This document shows, in pieces, positions 1-7,877 of a stretch of DNA of 64,000 nucleotides. Origin of the DNA: Arthrobacter dokdonellae (lineage in GTDB: Bacteria; Actinomycetota; Actinomycetes; Actinomycetales; Micrococcaceae); NCBI RefSeq assembly GCF_003268655.1, contig NZ_CP029642.1, positions 620,001-684,000 of the forward strand, in the 5' to 3' direction. The translations under genes and the position numbers were made by a program. The notes beneath the pieces were generated by a model. It saw only the letters and a list, made by a program, of their open reading frames with translations, had not been told where the DNA came from and ran no database searches. Numbering within the stretch: position 1 is the stretch's first letter; every line of letters starts with the position of its first letter.

Positions 1-620
1 TCCCCCTTTACACGGAGCTCTCCGTGGTGGTGGCCCCCAAGGACCACCCGATCGCCGCGTTCGACGAAATTGCCGTGGCGGAACTGGCCGACGAATACCT
101 GCTGGCCGATCCCGACGACTTCCCCGCCTGGCGCGACATCTCCACGGAAATCCAGGCCGGGACGCGCAAGCCGCTGCCGCCCGTGGCTTCGGTGGAGGAC
201 GCCCTTGACCTGGTGGAGGCGGGCTTGGGAATCCTGATCCTGCCGATGTCCGTGGCCCGGCACTTCAACCGCAAGGCTCTGCGGGCGCGCGTGGTCACAG
301 GTGTCCCGGAATCGGGAATCGGCCTCGCCTGGCTGCACTCCGACACGCCCCTGCCGGACGGCTTCGACGCCGTCATCGAGGAATTCATCGGCGTGGTGCG
401 CGGGCGCGGCGCCAACAGTTCGCGCCAGCCGTCCGTGCTGGCCAAGCAGGCGGAGGCGCCGAAGAAGGGCGCCAAGGCGTCGCGCGGCAAGGGCAATGCG
501 ACGGCCGGCAAGGGTGGCGGTTCCAACAAGGGTGGGTCCGGCAAGGGCGGGGGTTCCAACCTTCGCGGCGGAGGCCGGCCGGGCGGCAAGGCCCGGGCGC
601 AAAAGCGAGGCCGGCGTTAA
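1..620 (+). CDS. LysR-family regulator, C-terminal part, with long basic tail (5' end outside window)
   Basis: The frame is open from the left edge (first full codon at 3), so the N-terminal winged helix is not visible. The first ~135 visible residues read as the distal half of a LysR effector-binding fold: a beta strand running into VVVAPKDHP, and later VEAGLGILILPMSVARHF followed by the usual final helices. After that comes a tail of about 60 residues rich in Lys, Gly, Ser and Arg, with repeated KGGGSN-like blocks and ending KRGRR. Such a tail is not part of the usual LysR fold and looks disordered and nucleic-acid-binding. It faces the next gene convergently across a large palindrome. Family call is fairly sure; the target genes cannot be seen. 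Confidence 0.75.
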   Translation, partial: PLYTELSVVVAPKDHPIAAFDEIAVAELADEYLLADPDDFPAWRDISTEIQAGTRKPLPPVASVEDALDLVEAGLGILILPMSVARHFNRKALRARVVTGVPESGIGLAWLHSDTPLPDGFDAVIEEFIGVVRGRGANSSRQPSVLAKQAEAPKKGAKASRGKGNATAGKGGGSNKGGSGKGGGSNLRGGGRPGGKARAQKRGRR

Positions 621-639
621 CTGAGCGCTGACGGCCCAA

Positions 640-697
640 GATGACGATATGGATATTTGAGGCTGATTTATCGGGCTCAAATATCCATATCGTCATC
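640..697. repeat. Palindromic intergenic repeat, family A copy 1
   Basis: Two 22-base arms (640-661 and 676-697) are perfect reverse complements, starting GATGACGATATGG and ending ATTTGAG, around a 14-base AT-rich loop. It lies between the convergent LysR and oxidoreductase genes. Closely related palindromes are at 3672-3737 and 37641-37700, also between convergent genes. A bidirectional terminator role is the simplest reading. Confidence 0.85.
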
Positions 698-743
698 CTG
701 GGCGGAACGGGGCACCCAGGGCGGGCACCTGGCCGGCGGGACG

Positions 744-1748
744 TCAGGGAATCAGCACCAGTTTGCCGCGGGCCGTCCCGTCCTCCAGGGCTGCGTGCGC
801 GGCGGCGGCTTCACGCAGGGGGAGCCGGGTGATGTGGCGGGCGCGCAGGGCGCCGTCGGCCAGGAGTTCGTTGACGGCGCGGGCCGCGTCCGCGAGTTCC
901 TCCACGGTGGCGTTGCTGATGGCGAATCCGCGGATGCTGCCATCGCGGGTGTACAGCCGGCCCAGCGGCAGCGGGTCGGTGGCGGCCATGCCGGACAGGG
1001 CGATGATCCGCCCGCGCAGGGCCAACAGCTCGACGGCGGCCTCCAGCCGGTGCCGGCCGGATGTCTCGATGTGGATGTCCAGGCCGCGGCCCCCGGAAAC
1101 GGCATGCACCGCGTCCGCCAGTTCGGCCATCAGCGCCGGGGAGCGGTAGTCCAGCGTGGCCGCGGCACCGAGGCCGCGGCACCAGCCGGCGTCGTCCCGG
1201 CTCGAGGAGGTGATGACCGCCGCGCCCGCACGGACGGCCTGGACCACCAGCGCCGATCCCACCTGCCCGGCGGCGCCGCCCACAAAGACAGTCTCGCCCG
1301 GCTGCACGCCGGCATGCCGGTGGAGTGCCAGCCAGGCCGTGGCGCCGGAATGCAGGACGGCGGCCGCCTCCACCGGATCCGCGCCGCTGGGGAGCGAATA
1401 AAGCCTGATGACGGGCACGGCGGCGAAGGCCGCGGCCGCTCCCGGCCTGCCGCCGAAGCCCATCGAGTTGGACCACACGAGGTCCCCGGGCCGGAAACGG
1501 TCCGCGGCGCCGGGTGCCACCTGCACGACGGTGCCGGTGAGGTCGCGTCCCAACGCCTGCGGAAAGGCCAGCTCGGTGGCGTACCGGCCACTGCGCACAA
1601 ACGTGTCCACGTGGTTGACCGCAGTGGCGCCCACCCGCACCAGCACGGTGTCGCCGGCCGCCCTCGGCAGCGGCAGTGCGCCAAACTCGATGTCGCCGGC
1701 GCCGCCGGTGTGATTTATGTACGCCGCATCCATCATTCCCCCGGTCAT
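744..1748 (-). CDS. NADPH:quinone reductase-like medium-chain dehydrogenase (MDR family)
   Basis: About 334 residues. It has the MDR layout: an N-terminal GroES-like domain (LPRAAGDTVLVRVGATAVNHVD) and a Rossmann domain with the quinone-reductase nucleotide motif GGAAGQVGSALVVQA. The structural and catalytic zinc ligands of true alcohol dehydrogenases are absent, so an NADPH-dependent quinone or enone reductase is more likely than a Zn alcohol dehydrogenase. The ATG at 1748 is chosen because TAAAGT ends seven bases before it, a leaderless-type start. ATGs at 1736 and 1733 are alternatives. An imperfect palindrome overlaps that -10 element, so the gene is probably repressed by a local regulator. 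The substrate is unknown. Confidence 0.8.
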   Translation of the reverse strand: MTGGMMDAAYINHTGGAGDIEFGALPLPRAAGDTVLVRVGATAVNHVDTFVRSGRYATELAFPQALGRDLTGTVVQVAPGAADRFRPGDLVWSNSMGFGGRPGAAAAFAAVPVIRLYSLPSGADPVEAAAVLHSGATAWLALHRHAGVQPGETVFVGGAAGQVGSALVVQAVRAGAAVITSSSRDDAGWCRGLGAAATLDYRSPALMAELADAVHAVSGGRGLDIHIETSGRHRLEAAVELLALRGRIIALSGMAATDPLPLGRLYTRDGSIRGFAISNATVEELADAARAVNELLADGALRARHITRLPLREAAAAHAALEDGTARGKLVLIP

Positions 1749-1755
1749 GCCGTCC

Positions 1756-1773
1756 ACTTTAGGCCCTAAAAGT
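1756..1773 (-). promoter_or_regulatory. -10 element and overlapping imperfect palindrome (likely operator)
   Basis: Read on the minus strand, ACTTTTAGG-GCCTAAAGT forms an imperfect inverted repeat with a one-base shift. Its downstream half contains TAAAGT, which sits 7 bases from the ATG of the oxidoreductase gene. A repressor bound here would cover the -10. The binding protein is not identifiable from the sequence. Confidence 0.4.
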
Positions 1774-1817
1774 AGACAGGCCCCGGTACTGGGGGTGGGC
1801 ACCGGGCCAGACGCTCG

Positions 1818-2900
1818 GTGCCGCCCTCACGGATTCCGGCATTACACCTGACAACCACGCTGAATATCCCAGACCCCGTACCCGAAGGCCCCGCCCCGGC
1901 ATCCCTGCCAGCCACCGTCCAGGCCCGCCGGCTCATCCTGTGCCCCGGTGGTTATGACCGCCAGCTGCCGGTCCCCGGCTGGGACCTGCCCGGCGTCATG
2001 GCGGCCGGCGGCGTCCAGGCGCTCCTGAAGGGGAGCGGGACGGCGGCGGGGACGGTCGCCGTCGTCGGCGGGACGGGCCCGTTCCTGCTCCCGGTGGCCA
2101 CGGGCTTGGCGGCGGCGGGCGTGAAGGTGGCCGCAATTTGTGAGGCCAACAGTCCCTCCGGCTGGCTGAGGAACCTCCGCGGCGCCGTGCAGGCGCCGGA
2201 AAAGGCCGTTGAGGGCGCCGGATACGCGGCCGCGCTGGCCCGGCACCGCATCCCCTACCGCGTCCGCACGGCCGTCACCGAAATCCACGGCACGGACCGG
2301 GTGGAGGCCGCGACCATTTCCAGGCGGCACGCTGATGGCACGGTCGTGCCAGAAATCGGCCGGCGCGTGCCGTGCGACGTGGTGGCGCTGGGCTGGGGCT
2401 TCACGCCGCAGCTGGAACTGGTGCTCGCCGCGGGCACCTGGACCGCCGTCGACGTGGACGGCTCGCTCGTGGCCGTGGTGGACGCGCGCCTGAAGACCAC
2501 CGTTCAAGGCGTCAGCGTGGCCGGTGAGGCGACCGGCGTCGGAGGTGCTTCGATGGCCGTCGTCGAGGGCGAGCTGGCCGCGCTGTGCATCGCGGCGGAA
2601 GCCGGCGGGTCGCCCCCCGCGGGACTTGGCGCACGCATTGCCAGACTCCAGCGTGAGCGGGCCCGGCTGCGGAACTTTGCCGTGGCCATGCACCGCGCCA
2701 CCCCGGTCCCGGGACGCTGGCAGGGCTGGCTGGCGCCGGAGACGCTGGTGTGCCGCTGCGAGGAGGTCAGCTTTGGGACCCTGTGCAGCGCCCATGACGA
2801 TCTCGGCGCGGAGGACGCGCAGCCTGAAGTCGTTCGCCCGGCCGGGCATGGGCTGGTGCCAGGGCCGCGTGTGCGGATATGCCACGGCGTCGATCGCGGC
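1818..2900 (+). pseudogene. Remnant of FAD-dependent oxidoreductase with BFD-like [2Fe-2S] domain (hydroxyproline/opine oxidase alpha-subunit type)
   Basis: The frame lacks the N-terminal FAD-binding GxGxxG segment and begins near RRLILCPGGYDRQLPVPGWD, normally about 100-140 residues into this family. The second dinucleotide fold (VAVVGGTGPFLLPVATGLA) is intact. The four-Cys BFD-like cluster is split by a frameshift near 2814-2820: LVCRCEEVSFG is in one frame and GMGWCQGRVCGYA in the next. After the last Cys pair the sequence runs into aldehyde-dehydrogenase-like text. Relatives work in D-hydroxyproline or opine breakdown beside a dihydrodipicolinate-synthase-like gene and a semialdehyde dehydrogenase. 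Loss of the N-terminus plus the frameshift means it is not functional. The right boundary is approximate. Confidence 0.75.
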
Positions 2901-3530
2901 CGGCTCAGCGATGCTCGACGCACTCTCCGCCGCGGACCGCCCCGACGCCGCGCCGCTGCTCAACGACCGCATCCAGGCGGGCTACGCGGCGTCGTTGTCC
3001 GGGCTGTTGGAGCACGACGCCGTTGACCCCCTGGGTGCCGCGGACGGCGCCTTCGACTCCCCGCCGGCCCCCGCGCTGACGGTGACCACCGCGTCCGCCC
3101 TGCTGGCCGATCCAGGAAGGGCTGATCACCGAGTGCTTCGGCCCCTCCGCCATGGTGGCGACATACGGTGGCGAGGCTGAACTGTTGGCCGTGGCCAGGG
3201 TCCTGGACGGGCAGCTCACCGCCACGATCCAGGACGAGGGTTCCGACGCCGTGGCGCCGGAACTGGTGCGCCTGCTGGCGAAAAGGCCGGCGCGTGCTGT
3301 GGAACCAGTGGCCCATGGGCGTTTCGGTGACCTACGCGCAGCAGCATGGCGGGCCGTACCCCGCGACGACTTCTCCCACGTCGACGTCCGTGGGCACCGC
3401 CGGGATCACCCGCTTCTTGCGACCCGTGGCGTACCAGGGCCTGCCGGCCCACCTGCTGCCGGAGGCGCTGCGCGATGACAATCCGCTGGGCTTCCCGCAG
3501 CGGGTCAACGGAAGGCTTGACGGCCGCTGA
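2901..3530 (+). pseudogene. Remnant of aldehyde dehydrogenase (ketoglutarate-semialdehyde dehydrogenase type), C-terminal part
   Basis: Three frames together give the last ~200 residues of an ALDH. AAPLLNDRIQAGYAASLSG is followed by LTVTTASALLADPG, then after a frameshift near 3110-3118 LITECFGPSAMVATYGG, and after another near 3283-3300 LWNQWPMGVSVTYAQQHGG and the terminal FLRPVAYQGLP. ECFGP and the YAQQHGGP region are typical of the semialdehyde dehydrogenase branch. The catalytic Cys/Glu half is missing. It is fused directly to the oxidoreductase remnant upstream, which implies an internal deletion that removed whatever lay between the two genes. Dead gene; family call good, start boundary approximate. 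Confidence 0.7.
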
Positions 3531-3671
3531 CCGGGTCCGTCGAACACCACGGGGAACCGTCCGGTCCGCAGCCCGCCGCAGGACGCGGCTGCGGGGCCCC
3601 TCGGACCTCGGCGTCTTGATCACCGCCGCCGTAGTCCGTCCTGCGATAGCTGCCCGTTTCGACCAAATCAC

Positions 3672-3737
3672 CGGGGATGACGAAACGGATATTTGAGGTT
3701 GATATATCGACCTCAAATATCCATTTCGTCATCCCCG
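3672..3737. repeat. Palindromic intergenic repeat, family A copy 2 (most complete)
   Basis: A 66-base near-perfect palindrome. The 28-base arms 3672-3699 and 3710-3737 differ at a single position, and the central GATATATC is itself palindromic. The arms start CGGGGATGACGAAA and include GGATATTTGAGG. It lies between the dead aldehyde dehydrogenase (+) and the carrier gene (-). Confidence 0.9.
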
Positions 3738-3818
3738 CTGCTCGATGGCGCTCCTCGGGTCCGGGCTGCCCGCCTTCCGGGACGCCGATTCCGTAGACCA
3801 GCGTCGCATTCAACCCGC

Positions 3819-4790
3819 CTACGCGTCGGCCAGCGGCTTCCGGGCCAGCCAGGCCGCCACGACGGCGCCGGAGATGTTGTGCCAGACGGAAAACACCGCG
3901 GACGGCAGCGCGGCCAGCGGGGAAAAGTGGGCCGTGGCCAGAGTGGCGGCGAGCCCGGAGTTCTGCATGCCGACCTCAAAGGCCAACGCGCGGCGTGCCC
4001 GGGCGTCCAGCCGGCCCGCCTTGCCGGCCAGGTAGCCCAGCCCCAGCCCGAAGCCGTTGTGCAGGACCACCGCGAGGAACACGATGCCGCCGGCGGCCAC
4101 GATCTTGGAGGCGGAACCGGCCACCACAATCGCCACGATCAAGGCGATGACGACGGCGGAGATCCACGGCAGGGCCGGCAGCACAAAGTTCACCGCCCGG
4201 TTGAGGAACAGGCGGACCAGCAGCCCCGCGATGACCGGCAGCAGCACCGTTTTGAGGATGTCAAGCATCATGGCGCCGGCGTCGACGTTCAGGAAGGAGC
4301 CGGCCAGGAACAGCGTCAGGGCCGGCATCACGATGGGTGCCACGAGCGTGGAGACGGTGGCAACCGCCACGGACAGGGCGACATCGCCCTTGGCCAGGAA
4401 CGCCATGACGTTCGACGACGTCCCGCTGGGTGCGCAGCCCACCAGGATGACGCCGGCCGCCAGTTCGGGGCTCAGGTGCAGCCCCATCGCAATGAGCCAG
4501 CCGGCGCCGGGCATGATGACGTAGTGGGCGGCCAGCCCCAGGGCCACGGCCCACGGGCGCTTGGCGACGGCGGCGAAGTCCGGCAGCGTCAGTGTCAGGC
4601 CCATGCAGAACATGATGATACCTAGGAGATAGGGCACGGACGGGGCCAGCGGCTTGAAGGAGCTGGGAAGCAGGAAGCCGAGCACGCCGGCAATGATGAC
4701 CAGCAGCGGGAACACCGTGACGGCAATGCGCGCGGTCCGGTCCGGCGTGGCTGTGGTGGGTTCGGGGACGATTTTGGTTGTCTGGGGCAC
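3819..4790 (-). CDS. Bile acid:sodium symporter (BASS) family transporter
   Basis: 323 residues with a hydrophobic helix roughly every 25-30 residues, about nine or ten in all, as usual for the family. The most telling stretch is the conserved GCAPSGTSSNVMAFLA loop followed by a discontinuous helix and MPALTLFL, the Na+/substrate-binding core of the BASS fold. Bacterial members move bile-acid-like, pantothenate-related or keto-acid anions, and the substrate here cannot be assigned. The start is a GTG at 4790 with GGAAAA about seven bases upstream. It is monocistronic, converging on the palindrome at 3672-3737. Confidence 0.85.
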   Translation of the reverse strand: MPQTTKIVPEPTTATPDRTARIAVTVFPLLVIIAGVLGFLLPSSFKPLAPSVPYLLGIIMFCMGLTLTLPDFAAVAKRPWAVALGLAAHYVIMPGAGWLIAMGLHLSPELAAGVILVGCAPSGTSSNVMAFLAKGDVALSVAVATVSTLVAPIVMPALTLFLAGSFLNVDAGAMMLDILKTVLLPVIAGLLVRLFLNRAVNFVLPALPWISAVVIALIVAIVVAGSASKIVAAGGIVFLAVVLHNGFGLGLGYLAGKAGRLDARARRALAFEVGMQNSGLAATLATAHFSPLAALPSAVFSVWHNISGAVVAAWLARKPLADA

Positions 4791-4830
4791 CTGTTTATTT
4801 TCCGCCCTGTCCGCCCCTTGAACAAATCAT

Positions 4831-5001
4831 CTCATTATTTGGACGCGAGGTCCGCGCCGACTCCGCCGCAAAGTCCACCATGGCCCGTGCCCTGTCAGTG
4901 AGCCGGACTGACGCCGGCCAGACAATCTTGACGCTGACGGACGCCACCGCGCGGGGAGATCGGACCAGGCCATTTTTGCGCACGGCCGCTTCCCAAAGCG
5001 G
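4831..5001 (-). pseudogene. Possible C-terminal remnant of a LysR-type regulator
   Basis: Between the symporter start and the alarmone synthetase stop (4791-5020) a minus-strand frame contains SVKIVWPASVRLTDRARAM followed by VDFAAE. This resembles the last strand and helix of a LysR effector domain. There is no plausible start or DNA-binding part, so if the match is real it is a leftover fragment. It could also be chance in a GC-rich frame. Confidence 0.25.
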
Positions 5002-5020
5002 ACAACCCCCATCGGCGCGC

Positions 5021-6127
5021 CTAGAACCCCATCGCCTTGCGGTAGCGCCGCATCTGCTGGTGGCGGCGCTGCAGGCTGTCACGCCGTGGAGTCTGGTCGG
5101 CGGAGGCTTCCTCGGCCGTCAGGTCGATGTGCCGCTGCCCGAACTGCCACAACAGGAGATCGTCCAGCAGCCGGTCCGGTCCGGGGGAGTAGCGGTGGTC
5201 CAGGGCCTTGCGGACGTTGGAGATAATTTCCGGCTGCAGGAGGGCGGCGAGGTCGATGGTCTTGGTGAGCCCGTGCGCGGCGACCAGCTCGGCGGCCCAG
5301 CCCCAGTCGTCGTCGGCCTTCCGGTCAACGTGGGGGAGCAGGGTCTGCCAGACGGCCTTGATGCGGTTCGGCGTCAGGGACTCCGCACCCTCGCCGTCGG
5401 CGTCCCAGAAACTGGTGACTGTCTCGTAGCGTTCGTGCAGCTCGGAGAACGCGGATTCCACGGTTTCAAGCATGGCCGCCGTGGCGGTGAACTGCCGGTC
5501 AAAGTAAGGGCTCCAGGCGCGCGGGTCCTGGGCCTTGAAGCGGATGTCGTGCTCAATTTCGCTCCAGGCATGGGCGAAGATGGTGCGGATCTGGCATTCA
5601 AAAAAGTAGCTGCCGTTGGTCTTGGTGTCCGGGTCCAGCACGTCCTGGTAGGCCCGAACCACGTCATTTTGGATGCTGCGCAGGATCAGGTGCCGGCTGG
5701 AGTAGCCGTAGGTTCCGGACTCGATGGAACCGATGTCCTTCTCCCTGTCGCCGCGGCAGTCAAAGATGTTGCGGCGCCGCTTGATCAGGTTCGCCACGTT
5801 CGCGTTTTCCCCCGGCAGCGTGGTGATGACGCGCACGCCCACCATGTCCGTGAGGTTGCGCAGCGGCTCCGGGAATGAGAGCGCGGGCGCGGCACCCGGC
5901 TCGGCGGCCACCATCCGGGAGGCCTTTTCACGGAACGACTCCACCGTCTTGGTCCGGCTCGTGACAAACAGCGGGGCATCGTCCGCGTCTTCCATGACCT
6001 CGCGCACCAGGGCCTCCATTTCCGCCGTCACGAGCACCAGCTGCGGGCGGGCACGCTCAAAGGCGGCCACGGACGCGGTGACGGATGGGCGCAGTGACGG
6101 ATCGAGGCGTTCCCAATGGCTGCTCAT
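5021..6127 (-). CDS. Stand-alone RelA/SpoT-domain (p)ppGpp synthetase-like protein
   Basis: 368 residues. Residues ~52-198 match the RelA/SpoT synthetase fold: R58-T-K60...SFREK, LTDMVGVRV (92-100, as DLIGVRV in the family), GYSSRHL (141-147, as GYRSLH) and FECQIRT...HAWSEIEHD (176-193), which carries the catalytic Glu. No HD hydrolase and no TGS or ACT region is present, so this is a small alarmone synthetase-like enzyme, with a ~170-residue C-terminal part that I do not recognise. It probably transfers pyrophosphate from ATP to a guanine nucleotide. The ATG at 6127 is chosen because TAGGCT ends seven bases upstream with no Shine-Dalgarno. It is divergent from the sugar kinase at 6228. Confidence 0.8.
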   Translation of the reverse strand: MSSHWERLDPSLRPSVTASVAAFERARPQLVLVTAEMEALVREVMEDADDAPLFVTSRTKTVESFREKASRMVAAEPGAAPALSFPEPLRNLTDMVGVRVITTLPGENANVANLIKRRRNIFDCRGDREKDIGSIESGTYGYSSRHLILRSIQNDVVRAYQDVLDPDTKTNGSYFFECQIRTIFAHAWSEIEHDIRFKAQDPRAWSPYFDRQFTATAAMLETVESAFSELHERYETVTSFWDADGEGAESLTPNRIKAVWQTLLPHVDRKADDDWGWAAELVAAHGLTKTIDLAALLQPEIISNVRKALDHRYSPGPDRLLDDLLLWQFGQRHIDLTAEEASADQTPRRDSLQRRHQQMRRYRKAMGF

Positions 6128-6227
6128 GCCATTGAGCCTATGCGCCGCGGACTGGGGAGGTCGAGCGCGGCACCCAACAATGCGCCACACTCCCACATCT
6201 TTTCCGGCCAGACCGTAGGCTGGTGCC
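6128..6227. promoter_or_regulatory. Divergent leaderless-type promoters (alarmone synthetase / sugar kinase)
   Basis: Both genes have the same hexamer TAGGCT just before the start: at 6135-6140 on the minus strand (7 bases from ATG 6127) and at 6216-6221 on the plus strand (6 bases from ATG 6228). Neither start has a Shine-Dalgarno sequence. This fits -10 elements with transcription beginning at the start codon. Confidence 0.55.
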
Positions 6228-7178
6228 ATGCTGACGGTAATTGGTGAGGCCCTGATCGATGAGGTGGTGCGCCCCGGTCAGAGTCCGGTGCCCCACGTGG
6301 GCGGCAGCCCCCTGAACGTGGCCGTGGGACTGGCCCGCCTGGGCCACCCGGTGCAGTTTCTGGGCCGCTTCGGCAGGGACGCCTACGGCAGCATGATCGC
6401 CGGGCACCTTAAGAACAACGACGTTCTGGTCCCCGTTGTCCCGGACGGGCTGCCCACCTCCGTTGCCCGTGCGGTCCTCGGCGCAGGCGGCGCCGCAGAA
6501 TACGAGTTCGCGCTGGACTGGGAACTGCCCGCCGCCGACGGCCAGGGCGTCCCCAACTTCATGCTCACGGCCACCACGCTGCTCCACACCGGTTCCATCG
6601 CGGCCATGCTGGCCCCTGGCGCCGAACAGGTCTTCAAGGCCGTCGTCGCCGCGCACCCCTCGGCCACCATCTCCTACGATCCCAACGCCCGGCCCAGCAT
6701 CATCAAGGACGCGGCCTACGCGAGGGCCCAGGCGGAAAAGTTTGTGGCGCTTGCCGACGTCGTCAAGGCCTCCGACGAGGACCTCCAGTGGCTCTACCCC
6801 GGCACCGACCCGCGGGAAACGGCCCGCAAATGGCTGGCCACGGGCGGCACGGAAGGCCCCGCCGTCGTGGTTGTCACGCAGGGAAGCGAGGGCCCGTGGG
6901 CCGTCTGCGCCGCGGGCGAGGCCTCCTGCCCCGTCCCGCCCACCAGCGTGGTGGACACGGTGGGCGCCGGGGACTCCTTCATGGCCGCGCTGCTGGCGGC
7001 CGTCGTGGACCGCGAACTGGACGGCGCGCAGCGCCGCGACGCCCTGCGCGCCATCACCCGCGAACAGCTCGGGGAAGTCCTCCGCTACGCCGCCCGCGCC
7101 GCCGCCATCACGGTGTCCCGCGCGGGCGCCAACCCGCCCACCCGAAAAGAACTGCAGGAAGGCCAGCCCCATGTATGA
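6228..7178 (+). CDS. PfkB-family carbohydrate kinase (fructokinase/ribokinase-like)
   Basis: 316 residues. The N-terminal substrate region GGSPLNVAVGLARLG and the C-terminal PfkB signature DTVGAGDSFMAALL, with the catalytic Asp in GAGD, are both intact, so it should phosphorylate a sugar with ATP. The overall pattern is closest to bacterial fructokinases, but the sugar cannot be proved from sequence. The start at 6228 is leaderless-like (TAGGCT six bases before). Its last 8 bases overlap the YbhB-like gene, so the two are co-transcribed. Confidence 0.85.
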   Translation: MLTVIGEALIDEVVRPGQSPVPHVGGSPLNVAVGLARLGHPVQFLGRFGRDAYGSMIAGHLKNNDVLVPVVPDGLPTSVARAVLGAGGAAEYEFALDWELPAADGQGVPNFMLTATTLLHTGSIAAMLAPGAEQVFKAVVAAHPSATISYDPNARPSIIKDAAYARAQAEKFVALADVVKASDEDLQWLYPGTDPRETARKWLATGGTEGPAVVVVTQGSEGPWAVCAAGEASCPVPPTSVVDTVGAGDSFMAALLAAVVDRELDGAQRRDALRAITREQLGEVLRYAARAAAITVSRAGANPPTRKELQEGQPHV

Positions 7179-7692
7179 CTACGACCCCTACTCATTCCTC
7201 GCCCCCGTCCCGGACTTCACGGTGACCAGCGCGTCCTTTGCCGACGGCGACAGCCTGCCCGCCGCCCAGGTCAACCCCGGCGGCCATCCCGACGGCAAGG
7301 ACGTGTCGCCGCAGCTGGCCTGGTCCGGCTTCCCCGCGGACACGCGCAGCTTCGCGGTCACCATGTACGACCCCGACGCGCCCACCGCCAGCGGCTTCTG
7401 GCACTGGGCCGTGGCCAACATTCCCGCCACCGCGACCTCCCTTGACGAGGGCGCGTCCGCCGCCCTGCCCGCCGGTGCCCTCACCCTGAAGAACGACGGC
7501 GGGTTCCCCGGCTACATGGGCGCGGCACCTCCCGCCGGGCACGGCCCGCACCGATACATGGTGGTGGTCCACGCCGTCGACGTCCCCGCATTGGAGGTTG
7601 ACGCCGGCGCCACCCCCGCGGTGCTGGGCTTCAATCTGGCCTTTCACACCCTGGCCCGGGCCCGGATCACCGGAATTTTTGAAGTGGAGTGA
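7171..7692 (+). CDS. YbhB/YbcL-family (PEBP-like) protein
   Basis: 173 residues with the phosphatidylethanolamine-binding-protein fold signatures seen in bacterial YbhB/YbcL: DVSPQLAWSGFPADTRSF, MYDPDAPTASGFWHW and the GPHRY motif. No signal peptide, so cytoplasmic. Bacterial members have no settled biochemical role; some are called Raf-kinase-inhibitor-like on fold alone. The ATG at 7171 has AGGAAGG about ten bases upstream, inside the end of the sugar kinase gene it overlaps. Confidence 0.85.
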   Translation: MYDYDPYSFLAPVPDFTVTSASFADGDSLPAAQVNPGGHPDGKDVSPQLAWSGFPADTRSFAVTMYDPDAPTASGFWHWAVANIPATATSLDEGASAALPAGALTLKNDGGFPGYMGAAPPAGHGPHRYMVVVHAVDVPALEVDAGATPAVLGFNLAFHTLARARITGIFEVE

Positions 7693-7794
7693 GGGCGGGG
7701 CCAAACCGCACTCATTTCCGCCCCGGACACCGAGGGCGCGGCCAACCCTCGAGGGCGGCGTATCTTCGCGCCTTTCCCGCGGGTTGGCCCCGCC
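7693..7794 (+). terminator. Competing stem-loops between YbhB and HAD genes
   Basis: GGCGGGGCCAA at 7694-7704 is the exact complement of TTGGCCCCGCC at 7784-7794. A second segment, GGCCAACCC at 7740-7748, is complementary to GGGTTGGCC at 7781-7789. The 3' arm can therefore pair with either of two upstream arms, which are themselves near-repeats 41 bases apart. No U-run follows. It may be a terminator or an attenuator-like switch before the HAD gene. Confidence 0.4.
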
Positions 7795-7877
7795 GTCACG
7801 GAACGGCCCGCACGTGGCATGGCCGTGGAGCTGGACAGCCAACGCGATTTGTCCACCGAAGTTGGATAGCCTTGGGT

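Noticed and set aside
385..813. Short minus- and plus-strand frames beginning MT(I/K)WIFE at the palindromes near 640 and 3700
   Set aside because: The shared peptides are only the translation of the palindromic repeats; the frames have no ribosome site and run into non-coding text.
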